The notes under the pieces are model-generated. The model made no database searches, was not told the DNA's origin, and saw only the letters and a list, made by a program, of their open reading frames with translations. The translations under genes were made by a program, and so were the position numbers. DNA of 64,000 nt from Bacteroidota bacterium (lineage in GTDB: Bacteria; Bacteroidota; Bacteroidia; Cytophagales; Cyclobacteriaceae): contig JAEZEH010000096.1 of NCBI GenBank assembly GCA_023417785.1, positions 1-64,000 of the forward strand, read 5' to 3'. The stretch's first letter is position 1; every line of letters starts with the position of its first letter. Of the stretch, positions 20,001 to 27,000 are shown piece by piece.

Positions 20001-20350
20001 AGGTGTGATTCCGGCGGCGGCATCATTTCATCCGGATCATTGGAAAGAATTCTTCTGACAAGTTCACTTCGCGAGGTATGACCGGGAACAAGTGCCGTGT
20101 TACCGCTCTCGAGTTTTGCTGAGGCAGATTCCAGAGATGTTAACTGTAATCCGGCTTCAATTTTATTCTTGTCGGGGCCGTGGCACTTGAAACATCGATC
20201 AGACAATATGGGCTTGATGTGCTGGTTGTAGTCAGGACTTTCGATCAGGGACTCCTTTGCCGATCGTACATCATCCGGCAATTCAGGACCGGAGGTGCAT
20301 GCCTGCGCCAAAAGCGATAGAATTCCTATGAAAAATGAGATGCGCCGCAT
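17051..20350 (-). CDS. Planctomycete-type cytochrome lipoprotein: PSCyt1 + DUF1549 + LamG + DUF1553
   Basis: The 1099-residue protein has a lipoprotein signal (ILSLLAQACTSG, Cys18) and an N-terminal PSCyt1 domain with one haem c site CFKCH (Cys53, Cys56, His57) and DEMMPPPESHLALSAEEKA. DUF1549 spans about 150-375 (LLRRVYMDLTGLPPSNQEVE, GWLDLARYADTHGYQDDG, MECARCHDHKYDPISAQDYY). A LamG-like domain lies at about 475-700 (WINPVKQIAGPILTKNNGEF, GKNFLTTIKDIQMDEFRIY), and DUF1553 fills about 800-1075 (NPLFSRVMVNRFWLHFFGNG, TPLQALVMMNDPQFVEAARV). The CARCH motif may be a second haem site. It is the first gene of the operon with DUF1501. Such pairs are abundant in Planctomycetes, where a role in oxidising complex polysaccharides has been proposed; this is not established. 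Confidence 0.93.
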   Translation of the reverse strand: MRRISFFIGILSLLAQACTSGPELPDDVRSAKESLIESPDYNQHIKPILSDRCFKCHGPDKNKIEAGLQLTSLESASAKLESGNTALVPGHTSRSELVRRILSNDPDEMMPPPESHLALSAEEKALLIRWVEAGAEYKEHWSLTRIEEPDLPQAGRNWVARWGIKEDEETRWVRNEIDHFVIKKLRDKELMPSPQADPEVLLRRVYMDLTGLPPSNQEVENFLTDPSDAAYEKIVDILLQSPHFGEHLAVGWLDLARYADTHGYQDDGMRNAYPYRDWVIRAFNQNLPFDKFVTWQLAGDLLPNPSKDMVIATSFNRQHPQSQEGGIVAEEYLTEYVADRTNTFGKAFLGITMECARCHDHKYDPISAQDYYSVYAFFNQNRETGAVPYSGEASPTLMLPDTETEKTIHYIREKIAVAEEEVSFKNPLFRQNFKSFLKTVDGELRDEKILSRDLLIHHDFERRSGDRYKHTGSPEFSTDWSGDRDRKPREVPGKFGRTALYFEGDCGLSIISDADREAGSTPERFYKGLNFERNQPFSISLWINPVKQIAGPILTKNNGEFEGYRGYDLTLNSDQTLTFRMMYVYPANGIEIRTTDKIAVNEWTHVAFTYDGSGKAEGCRLFLNGNPAHDRVLTDNLTKSILHDDKGNNWSFMPLEIGKNFLTTIKDIQMDEFRIYKRRLSALEISSIYQHDDAVTARPGDERLFEFYVLNYDSAFKRRTEALAALRFDETKAVTPVEEVMVMDELPEDQKRKTFVLDRGVYDSPMEEVTAETPVKLGRLPEGFPRNRLGLARWLLHRDNPLFSRVMVNRFWLHFFGNGIVKTQEDFGNQGELPTHPELLDWLAVQFRQDGWNTKAFLKRIVMSATYRQSSVANSDARENDPENRWLARGPAHAYSAEQVRDLALTASGLLSRKIGGPSVYPYQPKGLWEALATRNAVNYKQQHGDSLYRRSMYTVWKRSSPPPMMLNFDAADRQLCTVRRQRTATPLQALVMMNDPQFVEAARVLAEKAIALDVAVEVAIRDCFLAITSRPPRPTELAVLMELLDKERKHFSDHRDEAVLLQKNGEYPVNTDLDPVQVAAFTVVVNTIMNSDEALIKR

Positions 20351-20511
20351 ATCAATCTTCCCTCTTGCGTGACTGAATGATAAATGGAAACAAGGTATCC
20401 CGGACTATCTTAAAGATAAGGAAAGTATTCGTGATTTACTGTTGATATGACCATTGTATGCCATGAAGTTCACTTACTAGTGTTAGCCAGGAATTAAAAA
20501 AAACGCAAACA

Positions 20512-20542
20512 TTTCATTTACCGAAAAGTAATGTGAACTTTG
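20512..20542 (+). promoter_or_regulatory. Possible promoter of the aminotransferase gene
   Basis: TTTC (20512-20515), a 19-nt spacer and GAACTTTG (20535-20542) approximate the Bacteroidota TTTG / TAnnTTTG consensus. The implied start is about 17 nt before the ATG at 20566. It lies in the 215-bp divergent region shared with the minus-strand cytochrome operon. Confidence 0.3.
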
Positions 20543-20565
20543 CGCGAATTTTCTAAGCAACGGGT

Positions 20566-21867
20566 ATGCGACAAAAACTCCTCAGTGAAGGTGCCAACGA
20601 ACTAAGTTACGAGATTCGCGAGATCGTAAAGAAAGCCGATCAACTGAAGAAGCTCGGTGTAAACATCTCCTTTGAAAACATCGGGGATCCTATTCAGAAG
20701 AATCACAAGCTTCCCTCGTGGATTAAGGACATCATTTCTGGCCTGATGAAGCAGGACGACACCTACAGTTATTGTCCTTCCAAAGGTATGCTGGAGACTC
20801 GCGAGTTTCTCGCGAAACAAACCAACGCTGTTGGAGGTGTTCAGATAACTTCGGAGGATATATGCTTTTTCAATGGGCTTGGTGATGCAATTTCGAAAGC
20901 GTATCAATTCATCATGCCCACGTCGCGGATAATCGGACCTTCGCCGGCGTATTCGACCCACTCCAGCGCAGAAGCTGCCCACGCAAGTCATGAGCCGCTG
21001 ACTTACAAGCTGGATCCCAACAATAAGTGGTATCCCGATCTGGACGACTTGTATAACAAGGTGAAGTACAATCCCAACGTAGTGGGTATCCTCATCATCA
21101 ATCCCGATAACCCTACCGGGATGGTCTATCCCCTGGAGACACTTAAGCGGATCGTGGCTATTGCCAAAGAATTCGACCTGTTTCTGATCGCCGATGAAAT
21201 TTACATCAACATCACTTACAATGGAGTTCGCGCGTATTCACTCGCCGAAATCATTGAGGATGTGCCAGGCATCTCGATGAAAGGTATTTCAAAAGAGCTG
21301 CCGTGGCCCGGGGCGCGATGCGGCTGGATGGAGTACTACAACCGGGAAAAAGATCACGACTTTAACCGCCTGTGCACGGCTCTTGACAACGCAAAGATGA
21401 TTGAAGTTTGCTCAACCAAGCTGCCGCAGGTGGCTATTCCCAGGATTCTGGGGGACCCCCGATTTAAAACCTATCGGGAAGAAACCAACCGGAACATCGG
21501 CCGCCGAAGCAAAATAATTACTGATATCCTGGGCACGGTTCCACAGCTGACCTTTAATGAGACTTTCGGCGCCTTTTACAACACTATTATATTCCGCGAC
21601 GGAACGTTACACCCGCAGCAGCGAATGGAAATCACGAGCGAACACGTACTGAATCTGGTCGAAAGCTGGGTGTCGCAGCCGATTCCTCTCGATAAACGAT
21701 TTGTTTATTATCTGTTGGGAGCTAAAGGTGTGTGTGTGGTTCCCATTTCGTCGTTCTGTTCGGAGCTTCATGGCTTTCGGGTCACATTGCTTGAAGAGGA
21801 TGAGGAAACACTGGTGAAAACGTTTACGGCTATCCGAGATGGATTAGTTGAATATCTCGCATCGTGA
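20566..21867 (+). CDS. Pyridoxal-phosphate-dependent class I/II aminotransferase
   Basis: The 433-residue protein has the fold type I aminotransferase layout. Features are an N-terminal helical arm ending VNISFENIGDPI, the cofactor-contact segment YSYCPSKGMLETREFLA, IINPDNPTGMVYP (the Asn-Pro substrate and PLP contact), FLIADEIYINITY (Asp and Tyr contacts), and the Schiff-base Lys in GISKELPWPGARCGW, followed by the PLP-phosphate Arg. Substrate specificity cannot be read off. Its position 118 bp upstream of the ilv leader makes a role in amino acid synthesis (alanine, valine or aromatic transamination) attractive but unproven. No terminator was seen between it and the ilv leader, so some read-through into the ilv operon is possible. 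Confidence 0.88.
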   Translation: MRQKLLSEGANELSYEIREIVKKADQLKKLGVNISFENIGDPIQKNHKLPSWIKDIISGLMKQDDTYSYCPSKGMLETREFLAKQTNAVGGVQITSEDICFFNGLGDAISKAYQFIMPTSRIIGPSPAYSTHSSAEAAHASHEPLTYKLDPNNKWYPDLDDLYNKVKYNPNVVGILIINPDNPTGMVYPLETLKRIVAIAKEFDLFLIADEIYINITYNGVRAYSLAEIIEDVPGISMKGISKELPWPGARCGWMEYYNREKDHDFNRLCTALDNAKMIEVCSTKLPQVAIPRILGDPRFKTYREETNRNIGRRSKIITDILGTVPQLTFNETFGAFYNTIIFRDGTLHPQQRMEITSEHVLNLVESWVSQPIPLDKRFVYYLLGAKGVCVVPISSFCSELHGFRVTLLEEDEETLVKTFTAIRDGLVEYLAS

Positions 21868-21927
21868 AAAAACAAACAGATGTACGTACTCCTAACATGC
21901 GTTCTAGCGATTTTTTAAGTTTTTTTC

Positions 21928-21959
21928 CTTGAAATACTTGAATGGTAAAGGTTTATTTG
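21928..21959 (+). promoter_or_regulatory. Candidate promoter of the ilv leader
   Basis: CTTG (21928-21931), a 20-nt spacer and TTTATTTG (21952-21959) match the Bacteroidota TTTG / TAnnTTTG pattern at 10 of 12 specified or near positions. It would start transcription near 21965, about 20 nt before the leader peptide ATG. Confidence 0.4.
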
Positions 21960-21985
21960 TGACAATTGTATTCGCACAGAATTTT

Positions 21986-22108
21986 ATGTCACTCAATCAG
22001 CAAATTACCGAACGCTTGTTAAACCTGAAAAGGGTAACGGGGATTGCTGTGCGGGTCATTATCGTCAACCTCCTAAAGGATAAACGGGGCGATAGTGCGT
22101 GGACTTGA
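21986..22108 (+). CDS. ilv leader peptide (40 aa), branched-chain-rich
   Basis: An ATG at 21986 opens a 40-codon frame ending at TGA 22106-22108. About 14 of its 40 residues are Val, Ile or Leu, with a dense run at codons 20-30 (IAVRVIIVNLL). It ends 23 nt before an intrinsic terminator (22131-22161) that precedes ilvE. The sequence CGGGGCG within codons 34-36 (22085-22091) is exactly complementary to CGCCCCG of the terminator's left arm (22133-22139). This is the arrangement of a translation-coupled attenuator. Ribosome stalling at the Val/Ile/Leu codons would free 22085-22091 to block the terminator; fluent translation would cover it and let the terminator form. The peptide itself is unlikely to have another function. 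Confidence 0.75.
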   Translation: MSLNQQITERLLNLKRVTGIAVRVIIVNLLKDKRGDSAWT

Positions 22109-22130
22109 TTAAATATTTCAAATGAAGCGA

Positions 22131-22161
22131 ACCGCCCCGAACACCGGGGCGGTTTTGTTTT
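22131..22161 (+). terminator. ilv attenuator terminator
   Basis: A 9-bp GC-rich perfect stem (ACCGCCCCG / CGGGGCGGT) with a 5-nt loop is followed by TTTTGTTTT. It lies between the leader peptide and ilvE. The left arm can alternatively pair with 22085-22091 in the leader, forming a 7-bp antiterminator. Confidence 0.85.
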
Positions 22162-22174
22162 ATACAAACCAGAA

Positions 22175-22189
22175 CAAACTAACAGTTGT
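22175..22189 (+). promoter_or_regulatory. 15-bp element shared by the ilv and leu leaders (ilv copy)
   Basis: CAAACTAACAGTTGT is identical to 31663-31677 upstream of leuC. In both cases it lies 14-20 bp after the last terminator. Its core AACT-AAC-AGTT is an inverted repeat. It could be a regulator binding site, a translation-control or mRNA-stability element. No function is known. Confidence 0.55.
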
Positions 22190-22197
22190 AAAAAAAA

Positions 22198-23085
22198 ATG
22201 TACTATACCAAAGACACGATATTGTTTCTGAATGGTAAGTTCATAAAAGCTGTAGATGCCCATACAGATTTATATAGCCAATCCCTGCATTATGGGATGG
22301 GCGCTTTTGAAGGGATCCGTGCCTATGAAACGCAGAATGGAACCAAGATCTTCAAAGCATATGAACACTTCGAACGGCTAAGAAAAAGCTGTACTCTGGT
22401 CGGTATCCCGTTTCAATATGAAACGGAAGAACTGATCCAGATCGCTTATCAACTTTTGCGGAAAAACGATTACTCGGACGCATACATCCGGCCACTCGTA
22501 TACTGTGGACCTAATATGCAACTCACGCAGACTTCTGAAGTCTACCTGATGATGTGTGCATGGCAATGGGAAAAGTATCACGGCGACAAACAACTCAAGC
22601 TGTGTGTCTCATCCTATCAACGGCCGAACCCAAATTCCCTGAAGATGGAAGCAAAGGTTACGGGCCACTATGTGAATTCGATTCTCGCTACCAGTGAAGC
22701 AAAAGTAAGGGGATATGATGAGGCCCTGATGCTCGATATGCATGGCAACGTTGCTGAAGCTCCTGGTGCCAACTTTTTCATGGAGAAAAATGGTGCACTC
22801 TTCACTCCGTCTCTCGGCCATATTCTACCCGGAATTACACGGCAAACCGTAATGAACATATGCCGTGAACTGGATATTCCCGTAACGGAAAGAACCATAA
22901 CCCCCGACGAACTGGAATCGGCTGATAGCGCCTTCCTCTGCGGCACAGCAGCTGAGGTGGTCGGGATTGAATCAATTGATGCAAAACCTTTCGCCAAGCC
23001 TTGGTTCGAAAGCCTCGGCGCTTCCATTCAGGAGGCGTATCGGTGTCAGGTTCTGGAAAAATCATTCAGTTACGTAATCATATGA
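22198..23085 (+). CDS. ilvE: Branched-chain amino acid aminotransferase
   Basis: The 295-residue protein is a fold type IV PLP enzyme that transfers the amino group to the 2-oxo acids of Val, Leu and Ile, the last step of synthesis. Diagnostic sequence: SLHYGMGAFEGIRAY, YIRPLVYCG, KVTGHYVNSILATSEAKVRG (with the PLP Lys in KVTGHY), GYDEALMLD, NVAEAPGANFFMEKNGAL, LPGITRQTVMNI and SAFLCGTAAEVVGIE. Length matches the family. It is the first structural gene after the attenuator, with the ATG directly after an A-run. The next gene (ilvD) starts 73 bp downstream with no terminator between. Confidence 0.96.
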   Translation: MYYTKDTILFLNGKFIKAVDAHTDLYSQSLHYGMGAFEGIRAYETQNGTKIFKAYEHFERLRKSCTLVGIPFQYETEELIQIAYQLLRKNDYSDAYIRPLVYCGPNMQLTQTSEVYLMMCAWQWEKYHGDKQLKLCVSSYQRPNPNSLKMEAKVTGHYVNSILATSEAKVRGYDEALMLDMHGNVAEAPGANFFMEKNGALFTPSLGHILPGITRQTVMNICRELDIPVTERTITPDELESADSAFLCGTAAEVVGIESIDAKPFAKPWFESLGASIQEAYRCQVLEKSFSYVII

Positions 23086-23158
23086 TTTAACAAATACGAT
23101 CAGATGCAATCTGAGTCGTTGATAAATATTTTTTAATCTGAGATCTGAAGAACAACTC

Positions 23159-24841
23159 GTGAACGAACTGAACAAGTACAGCAAAACACTTACCCAGGAC
23201 CCAACCCTGCCCGCGGCGCAGGCGATGCTTTATGGCATAGGCCTGACTGATGCCGATATGCTGAAAGCCCAGGTGGGGATCGTAAGTACAGGTTATGATG
23301 GCAACACCTGTAACATGCACCTGAATCAACTCGCGCAGCATGTGAAGTCTGCGGTGTGGAGCAACGAACTGGTAGGATTGATTTTTAATACCATTGGCGT
23401 AAGCGATGGGATGAGCAACGGCACGGAAGGCATGCGCTATTCTCTGGTCAGCCGTGAAATAATTGCCGATTCAATTGAAGCAGTATGCGGGGCACAATAC
23501 TACGATGGTCTGATCGCCGTAGTGGGGTGCGATAAAAATATGCCCGGGGCCCTCATTGCCATGGGCAGGCTGAACCGCCCTTCGATAATGGTCTACGGCG
23601 GAACCATCGCCGGCGGTCATTACAAGGGAAGACAACTCAACATCATATCGGCGTTTGAAGCCCTGGGTGAAAAAATGACGGGCAAGATCACGCCCGAGGA
23701 TTTTAAGGGTATCGTGCAAAACTCTTGTCCGGGTGCGGGTGCCTGCGGCGGAATGTACCCCGCCAACACCATGTCATCGGCCATCGAAGCGCTGGGAATG
23801 TCACTCCCCTATTCGTCCTCCAATCCGGCTATGAGCCCCGAAAAGATCGTGGAATGCGACGCGGCTGCCGAAGCCATCAAACATTTGCTTGCGATTGATC
23901 TGAAGCCCCGCGATATCATGACGTCTAAAGCGTTTGAGAACGCGATTACCATAGTGATGGCGTTGGGCGGATCGACGAATGCCGTACTTCACCTCATTGC
24001 CATGGCAAAGTCCGCCGGCGTGTCGATCACACAGGAAGACTTCCAGCGCATATCCGACAAGACGCCGCTCATCGCAGATCTGAAACCCAGTGGAAAGTAC
24101 CTCATGGAAGAGCTTCACCGCATTGGTGGTGTTCCGATCGTGATGAAGTATCTTCTTGAAAAAGGCTACCTCCACGGCGATTGCATGACGGTAACGGGAA
24201 AAACAATAGCTGAGAATCTGGCTGATGTTCCATCGTTAAGCTTCGACACCCAGGATGTCATCGTACCACTGGAAAAACCGATCAAGGCGACAGGGCACCT
24301 TCAGATTCTCTATGGTAATCTCGCTCCGCAGGGTTCGGTGGCAAAGATCACCGGCAAGGAAGGCGAGAAGTTCATCGGTCCTGCGCGAGTCTTCAACGGC
24401 GAGTTCGAACTCGTGGAAGGTATTCAAAACGGAAGGGTGAAAGCCGGAGACGTAGTCGTTATCCGCAACGTCGGACCTAAAGGTGCGCCGGGTATGCCTG
24501 AGATGCTGAAGCCAACTTCGGCAATCATGGGCGCTGGTCTTGGAAAAAGCGTCGCGCTCATTACCGATGGACGTTTTTCGGGTGGATCACACGGATTCGT
24601 GATCGGTCACATCACACCAGAAGCAATGGAAGGTGGTCTGATAGGGCTCGTGGAAGACAACGACACGATTGAGATTGATGTTCTGAATCATTCCATCAAT
24701 CTGGTGGTTGATCAATCCACTCTTGAAAAAAGGCGTGCAGCGTGGACGAAACCAGCGCTCAGAGCCAAGAACGGAATTTTGTTGAAATATGCTAAACACG
24801 TAAAAACTGCTGCTGATGGATGCGTTACTGACGAAGAGTAA
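23159..24841 (+). CDS. ilvD: Dihydroxy-acid dehydratase
   Basis: The 560-residue Fe-S enzyme dehydrates 2,3-dihydroxy acids to 2-oxo acids in Val, Leu and Ile synthesis. Cluster-ligand cysteines are visible in VVGCDKNMPGA and NSCPGAGACGGMYPANT; also ALGGSTNAVLHLIA, NVGPKGAPGMPEM and TDGRFSGGSHGFVIGHITPE. The GTG at 23159 is preferred because the protein then starts MNELNKYSKTLTQDPT, as the family does, and no in-frame ATG lies nearby upstream. The 3' end overlaps ilvB by 26 bp, implying translational coupling of the two. Confidence 0.96.
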   Translation: MNELNKYSKTLTQDPTLPAAQAMLYGIGLTDADMLKAQVGIVSTGYDGNTCNMHLNQLAQHVKSAVWSNELVGLIFNTIGVSDGMSNGTEGMRYSLVSREIIADSIEAVCGAQYYDGLIAVVGCDKNMPGALIAMGRLNRPSIMVYGGTIAGGHYKGRQLNIISAFEALGEKMTGKITPEDFKGIVQNSCPGAGACGGMYPANTMSSAIEALGMSLPYSSSNPAMSPEKIVECDAAAEAIKHLLAIDLKPRDIMTSKAFENAITIVMALGGSTNAVLHLIAMAKSAGVSITQEDFQRISDKTPLIADLKPSGKYLMEELHRIGGVPIVMKYLLEKGYLHGDCMTVTGKTIAENLADVPSLSFDTQDVIVPLEKPIKATGHLQILYGNLAPQGSVAKITGKEGEKFIGPARVFNGEFELVEGIQNGRVKAGDVVVIRNVGPKGAPGMPEMLKPTSAIMGAGLGKSVALITDGRFSGGSHGFVIGHITPEAMEGGLIGLVEDNDTIEIDVLNHSINLVVDQSTLEKRRAAWTKPALRAKNGILLKYAKHVKTAADGCVTDEE

Positions 24842-26570
24842 ACCCGATGTTCAACCCGAACCGAAACACACGATCACAGGATCGGAAGTTTTGTTGCGAA
24901 GTTTGATCGGCGAAAGCGTCGATACGATCTTCGGTTATCCTGGTGGGGCTATCATGCCCGTGTACGACGCGCTGTATTCGTATCAGGATCGCCTCAGGCA
25001 TATTCTGGTCAGACATGAACAGGGAGCTATCCACGCAGCACAGGGCTATGCGCGCGTTTCCGGTGAAGTGGGTGTGGTTTTTGCAACGTCAGGTCCAGGC
25101 GCAACGAATCTGGTTACAGGTCTGGCAGATGCATTAATTGATTCGACTCCGCTTGTTTGTATAACTGGTCAGGTCTTCGCGCATCTTCTCGGTACTGACG
25201 CGTTCCAGGAAACGGATGTGGTAAACACCACCATACCGGTTACCAAATGGAACGTTCAGGTTACTGAAGCAAAAGATATCGCTGGAGCCGTAGCGAAGGC
25301 ATTTTATATTGCCAAGTCCGGGCGCCCCGGCCCCGTTCTGATTGACATAACCAAAAATGCGCAGAACGAACTTATCGAACAGGCTGAATACAATAAGTGC
25401 GACCACATCCGCACGTACCGGCCCAGACCCGTGCTACAGCCTGCGCAGGTGGAAGCTGCTGCAGCGCTCATAAACTCCGCCAAAAAACCGTATATCCTTT
25501 GCGGGCAGGGCGTACTTCTTTCGGGAGCAACGGATGCCCTGGTGGCACTTTCTGAAAAGACGGGAATTCCAGTAGCCTGTACGTTACTCGGCCTTGGCGG
25601 CTTTCCGGCAGATCATCCAAATTATGTAGGATATCTCGGTATGCATGGAAACTATGGCCCCAATCTGAATACCAACGAATGTGATGTACTGATCGGCGTT
25701 GGTATGCGCTTCGACGATCGCGTAACAGGAAACGTAAGCAAATACGCCCGGCAGGCCCGCGTGATCCATATCGATATTGACAAGGCTGAAATTCACAAGA
25801 TCATCAAAGCCGATGCGCCGGTTCATGCCGACGCCAAGGAAGCACTTGATGGGCTATTGCCATTGTGTAAGGAAAACAACCACCAGGAATGGATCGGAAG
25901 TTTCCGCAAGCTGAACAAAATTGAATTCGACAAAGTAATTACTCCGGAACTTAATTCGGAGCACAACGAGCTGAAAATGGCCGAGGTGATTTACCACCTC
26001 GCCAACATCACCAAGGGCGAAGCGATTGTTGTTACTGATGTTGGTCAGCATCAGATGGTCACATCGCGTTATTATACCTTCAACAATCCCCGCACTCAGG
26101 TTACCTCTGGCGGCGCCGGTACAATGGGTTTTGCCCTGCCTGCTGCGATGGGCGCCAAACTGGCCAAGCCGGATCATCAGGTAATCGCCGTTATTGGTGA
26201 TGGCGGATATCAAATGACTGTTCAGGAACTCGGTACGATCATGCAGTATAAGATTCCGGTGAAGATTGTCGTGTTGAATAACAACTTCCTGGGAATGGTT
26301 CGCCAATGGCAACAGCTCTTCCACGGAAAACGGTATTCGTTCACGGAAATGGTTAATCCTGACTTTGTCAAGCTCGCGGAAGCATACAGTATTCCGGCGA
26401 AAAAGGTTGAGAATCGCGAGGACTTGCTCTCGACGCTGAATGAAATGCTCGCGGCTGATGGTCCCTACTTCCTTGAAGTTGTAGTCGGCAAGGAGGACAA
26501 CGTTTTCCCTATGGTACCCGCAGGCGCCGGCGTATCAGACGTATTACTTGAGGCGCCGCCGAGTAAATAA
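24816..26570 (+). CDS. ilvB: Acetolactate synthase, large (catalytic) subunit
   Basis: The 584-residue ThDP-dependent enzyme makes acetolactate or acetohydroxybutyrate from pyruvate. The N-terminal PYR domain has IFGYPGGAIMPVYDALY and HEQGAIHAAQGYARVSG with the activating Glu. The central domain has GVGMRFDDRVTGN, and the C-terminal PP domain has the ThDP-Mg motif GDGGYQMTVQELGTI(x)nLNNNFLGMVRQWQ. It starts inside the end of ilvD (26-bp overlap) and is followed 20-40 bp later by the small subunit gene. Attenuation at 21986-22161 should control it with the rest of the operon. Confidence 0.96.
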   Translation: MDALLTKSKPDVQPEPKHTITGSEVLLRSLIGESVDTIFGYPGGAIMPVYDALYSYQDRLRHILVRHEQGAIHAAQGYARVSGEVGVVFATSGPGATNLVTGLADALIDSTPLVCITGQVFAHLLGTDAFQETDVVNTTIPVTKWNVQVTEAKDIAGAVAKAFYIAKSGRPGPVLIDITKNAQNELIEQAEYNKCDHIRTYRPRPVLQPAQVEAAAALINSAKKPYILCGQGVLLSGATDALVALSEKTGIPVACTLLGLGGFPADHPNYVGYLGMHGNYGPNLNTNECDVLIGVGMRFDDRVTGNVSKYARQARVIHIDIDKAEIHKIIKADAPVHADAKEALDGLLPLCKENNHQEWIGSFRKLNKIEFDKVITPELNSEHNELKMAEVIYHLANITKGEAIVVTDVGQHQMVTSRYYTFNNPRTQVTSGGAGTMGFALPAAMGAKLAKPDHQVIAVIGDGGYQMTVQELGTIMQYKIPVKIVVLNNNFLGMVRQWQQLFHGKRYSFTEMVNPDFVKLAEAYSIPAKKVENREDLLSTLNEMLAADGPYFLEVVVGKEDNVFPMVPAGAGVSDVLLEAPPSK

Positions 26571-26611
26571 GATTTAACATAACCTCCCGGGTGTTGAGTG
26601 AACATCCGATT

Positions 26612-26926
26612 ATGAACTTAAAAATATTAGAGATGAAACAGGACTTCACGCTTGAGATTCTTTCAGACAACAACTTTTCGGTTTTAAACCGCATTGTCAA
26701 TGTGCTGAACCGGAGAAGAGTCCGTATCAAGAAACTCATTGCGCACGAGAACGAAGACGATTTCCGCCGCGGTGTGGCGGTATTGCTTCTGCATACAACG
26801 CCTGACCTGATGGAAAAAGTCAAACATCAGCTGGAAAAACTCATTGAGGTTGAAGAGGCGAAATTCTGCGAAGGCTGTGATTTGTATTTTGAACTCAGCG
26901 AAAAGAATAACAAACAGGTTGCCTGA
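26612..26926 (+). CDS. ilvN: Acetolactate synthase small subunit, single short ACT domain
   Basis: The protein has 97-104 residues depending on start; ATG at 26612 is chosen, ATG 26633 (MKQDFTLEI) is equally plausible, and a GTG lies at 26591. It consists of one ACT domain (FTLEILSDNNFSVLNRIVNV, RRVRIKKLIAHENEDD) and a short helical tail (LMEKVKHQLEKLIEVEEA). Standard IlvN/IlvH subunits have about 160-180 residues with a second regulatory half that is absent here; the size is closer to enterobacterial IlvM. It should still bind the large subunit, but valine feedback may be altered. It sits between ilvB and ilvC. Confidence 0.85.
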   Translation: MNLKILEMKQDFTLEILSDNNFSVLNRIVNVLNRRRVRIKKLIAHENEDDFRRGVAVLLLHTTPDLMEKVKHQLEKLIEVEEAKFCEGCDLYFELSEKNNKQVA

Positions 26927-27000
26927 CGTCCCCATTGGGCCGGATGGCCGACTTACAAGAAAACATTAAACATTACAACGGAAAAAATAAACTAAAAACT

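Noticed and set aside
21868..22197. T-box or other riboswitch upstream of ilvE
   Set aside because: No T-box consensus or known riboswitch core was seen. The leader peptide with competing stems explains the region.
26935..27000. Upstream TTG start for ilvC
   Set aside because: It would add 22 residues not expected in the family; ATG 27001 gives the normal N-terminus.
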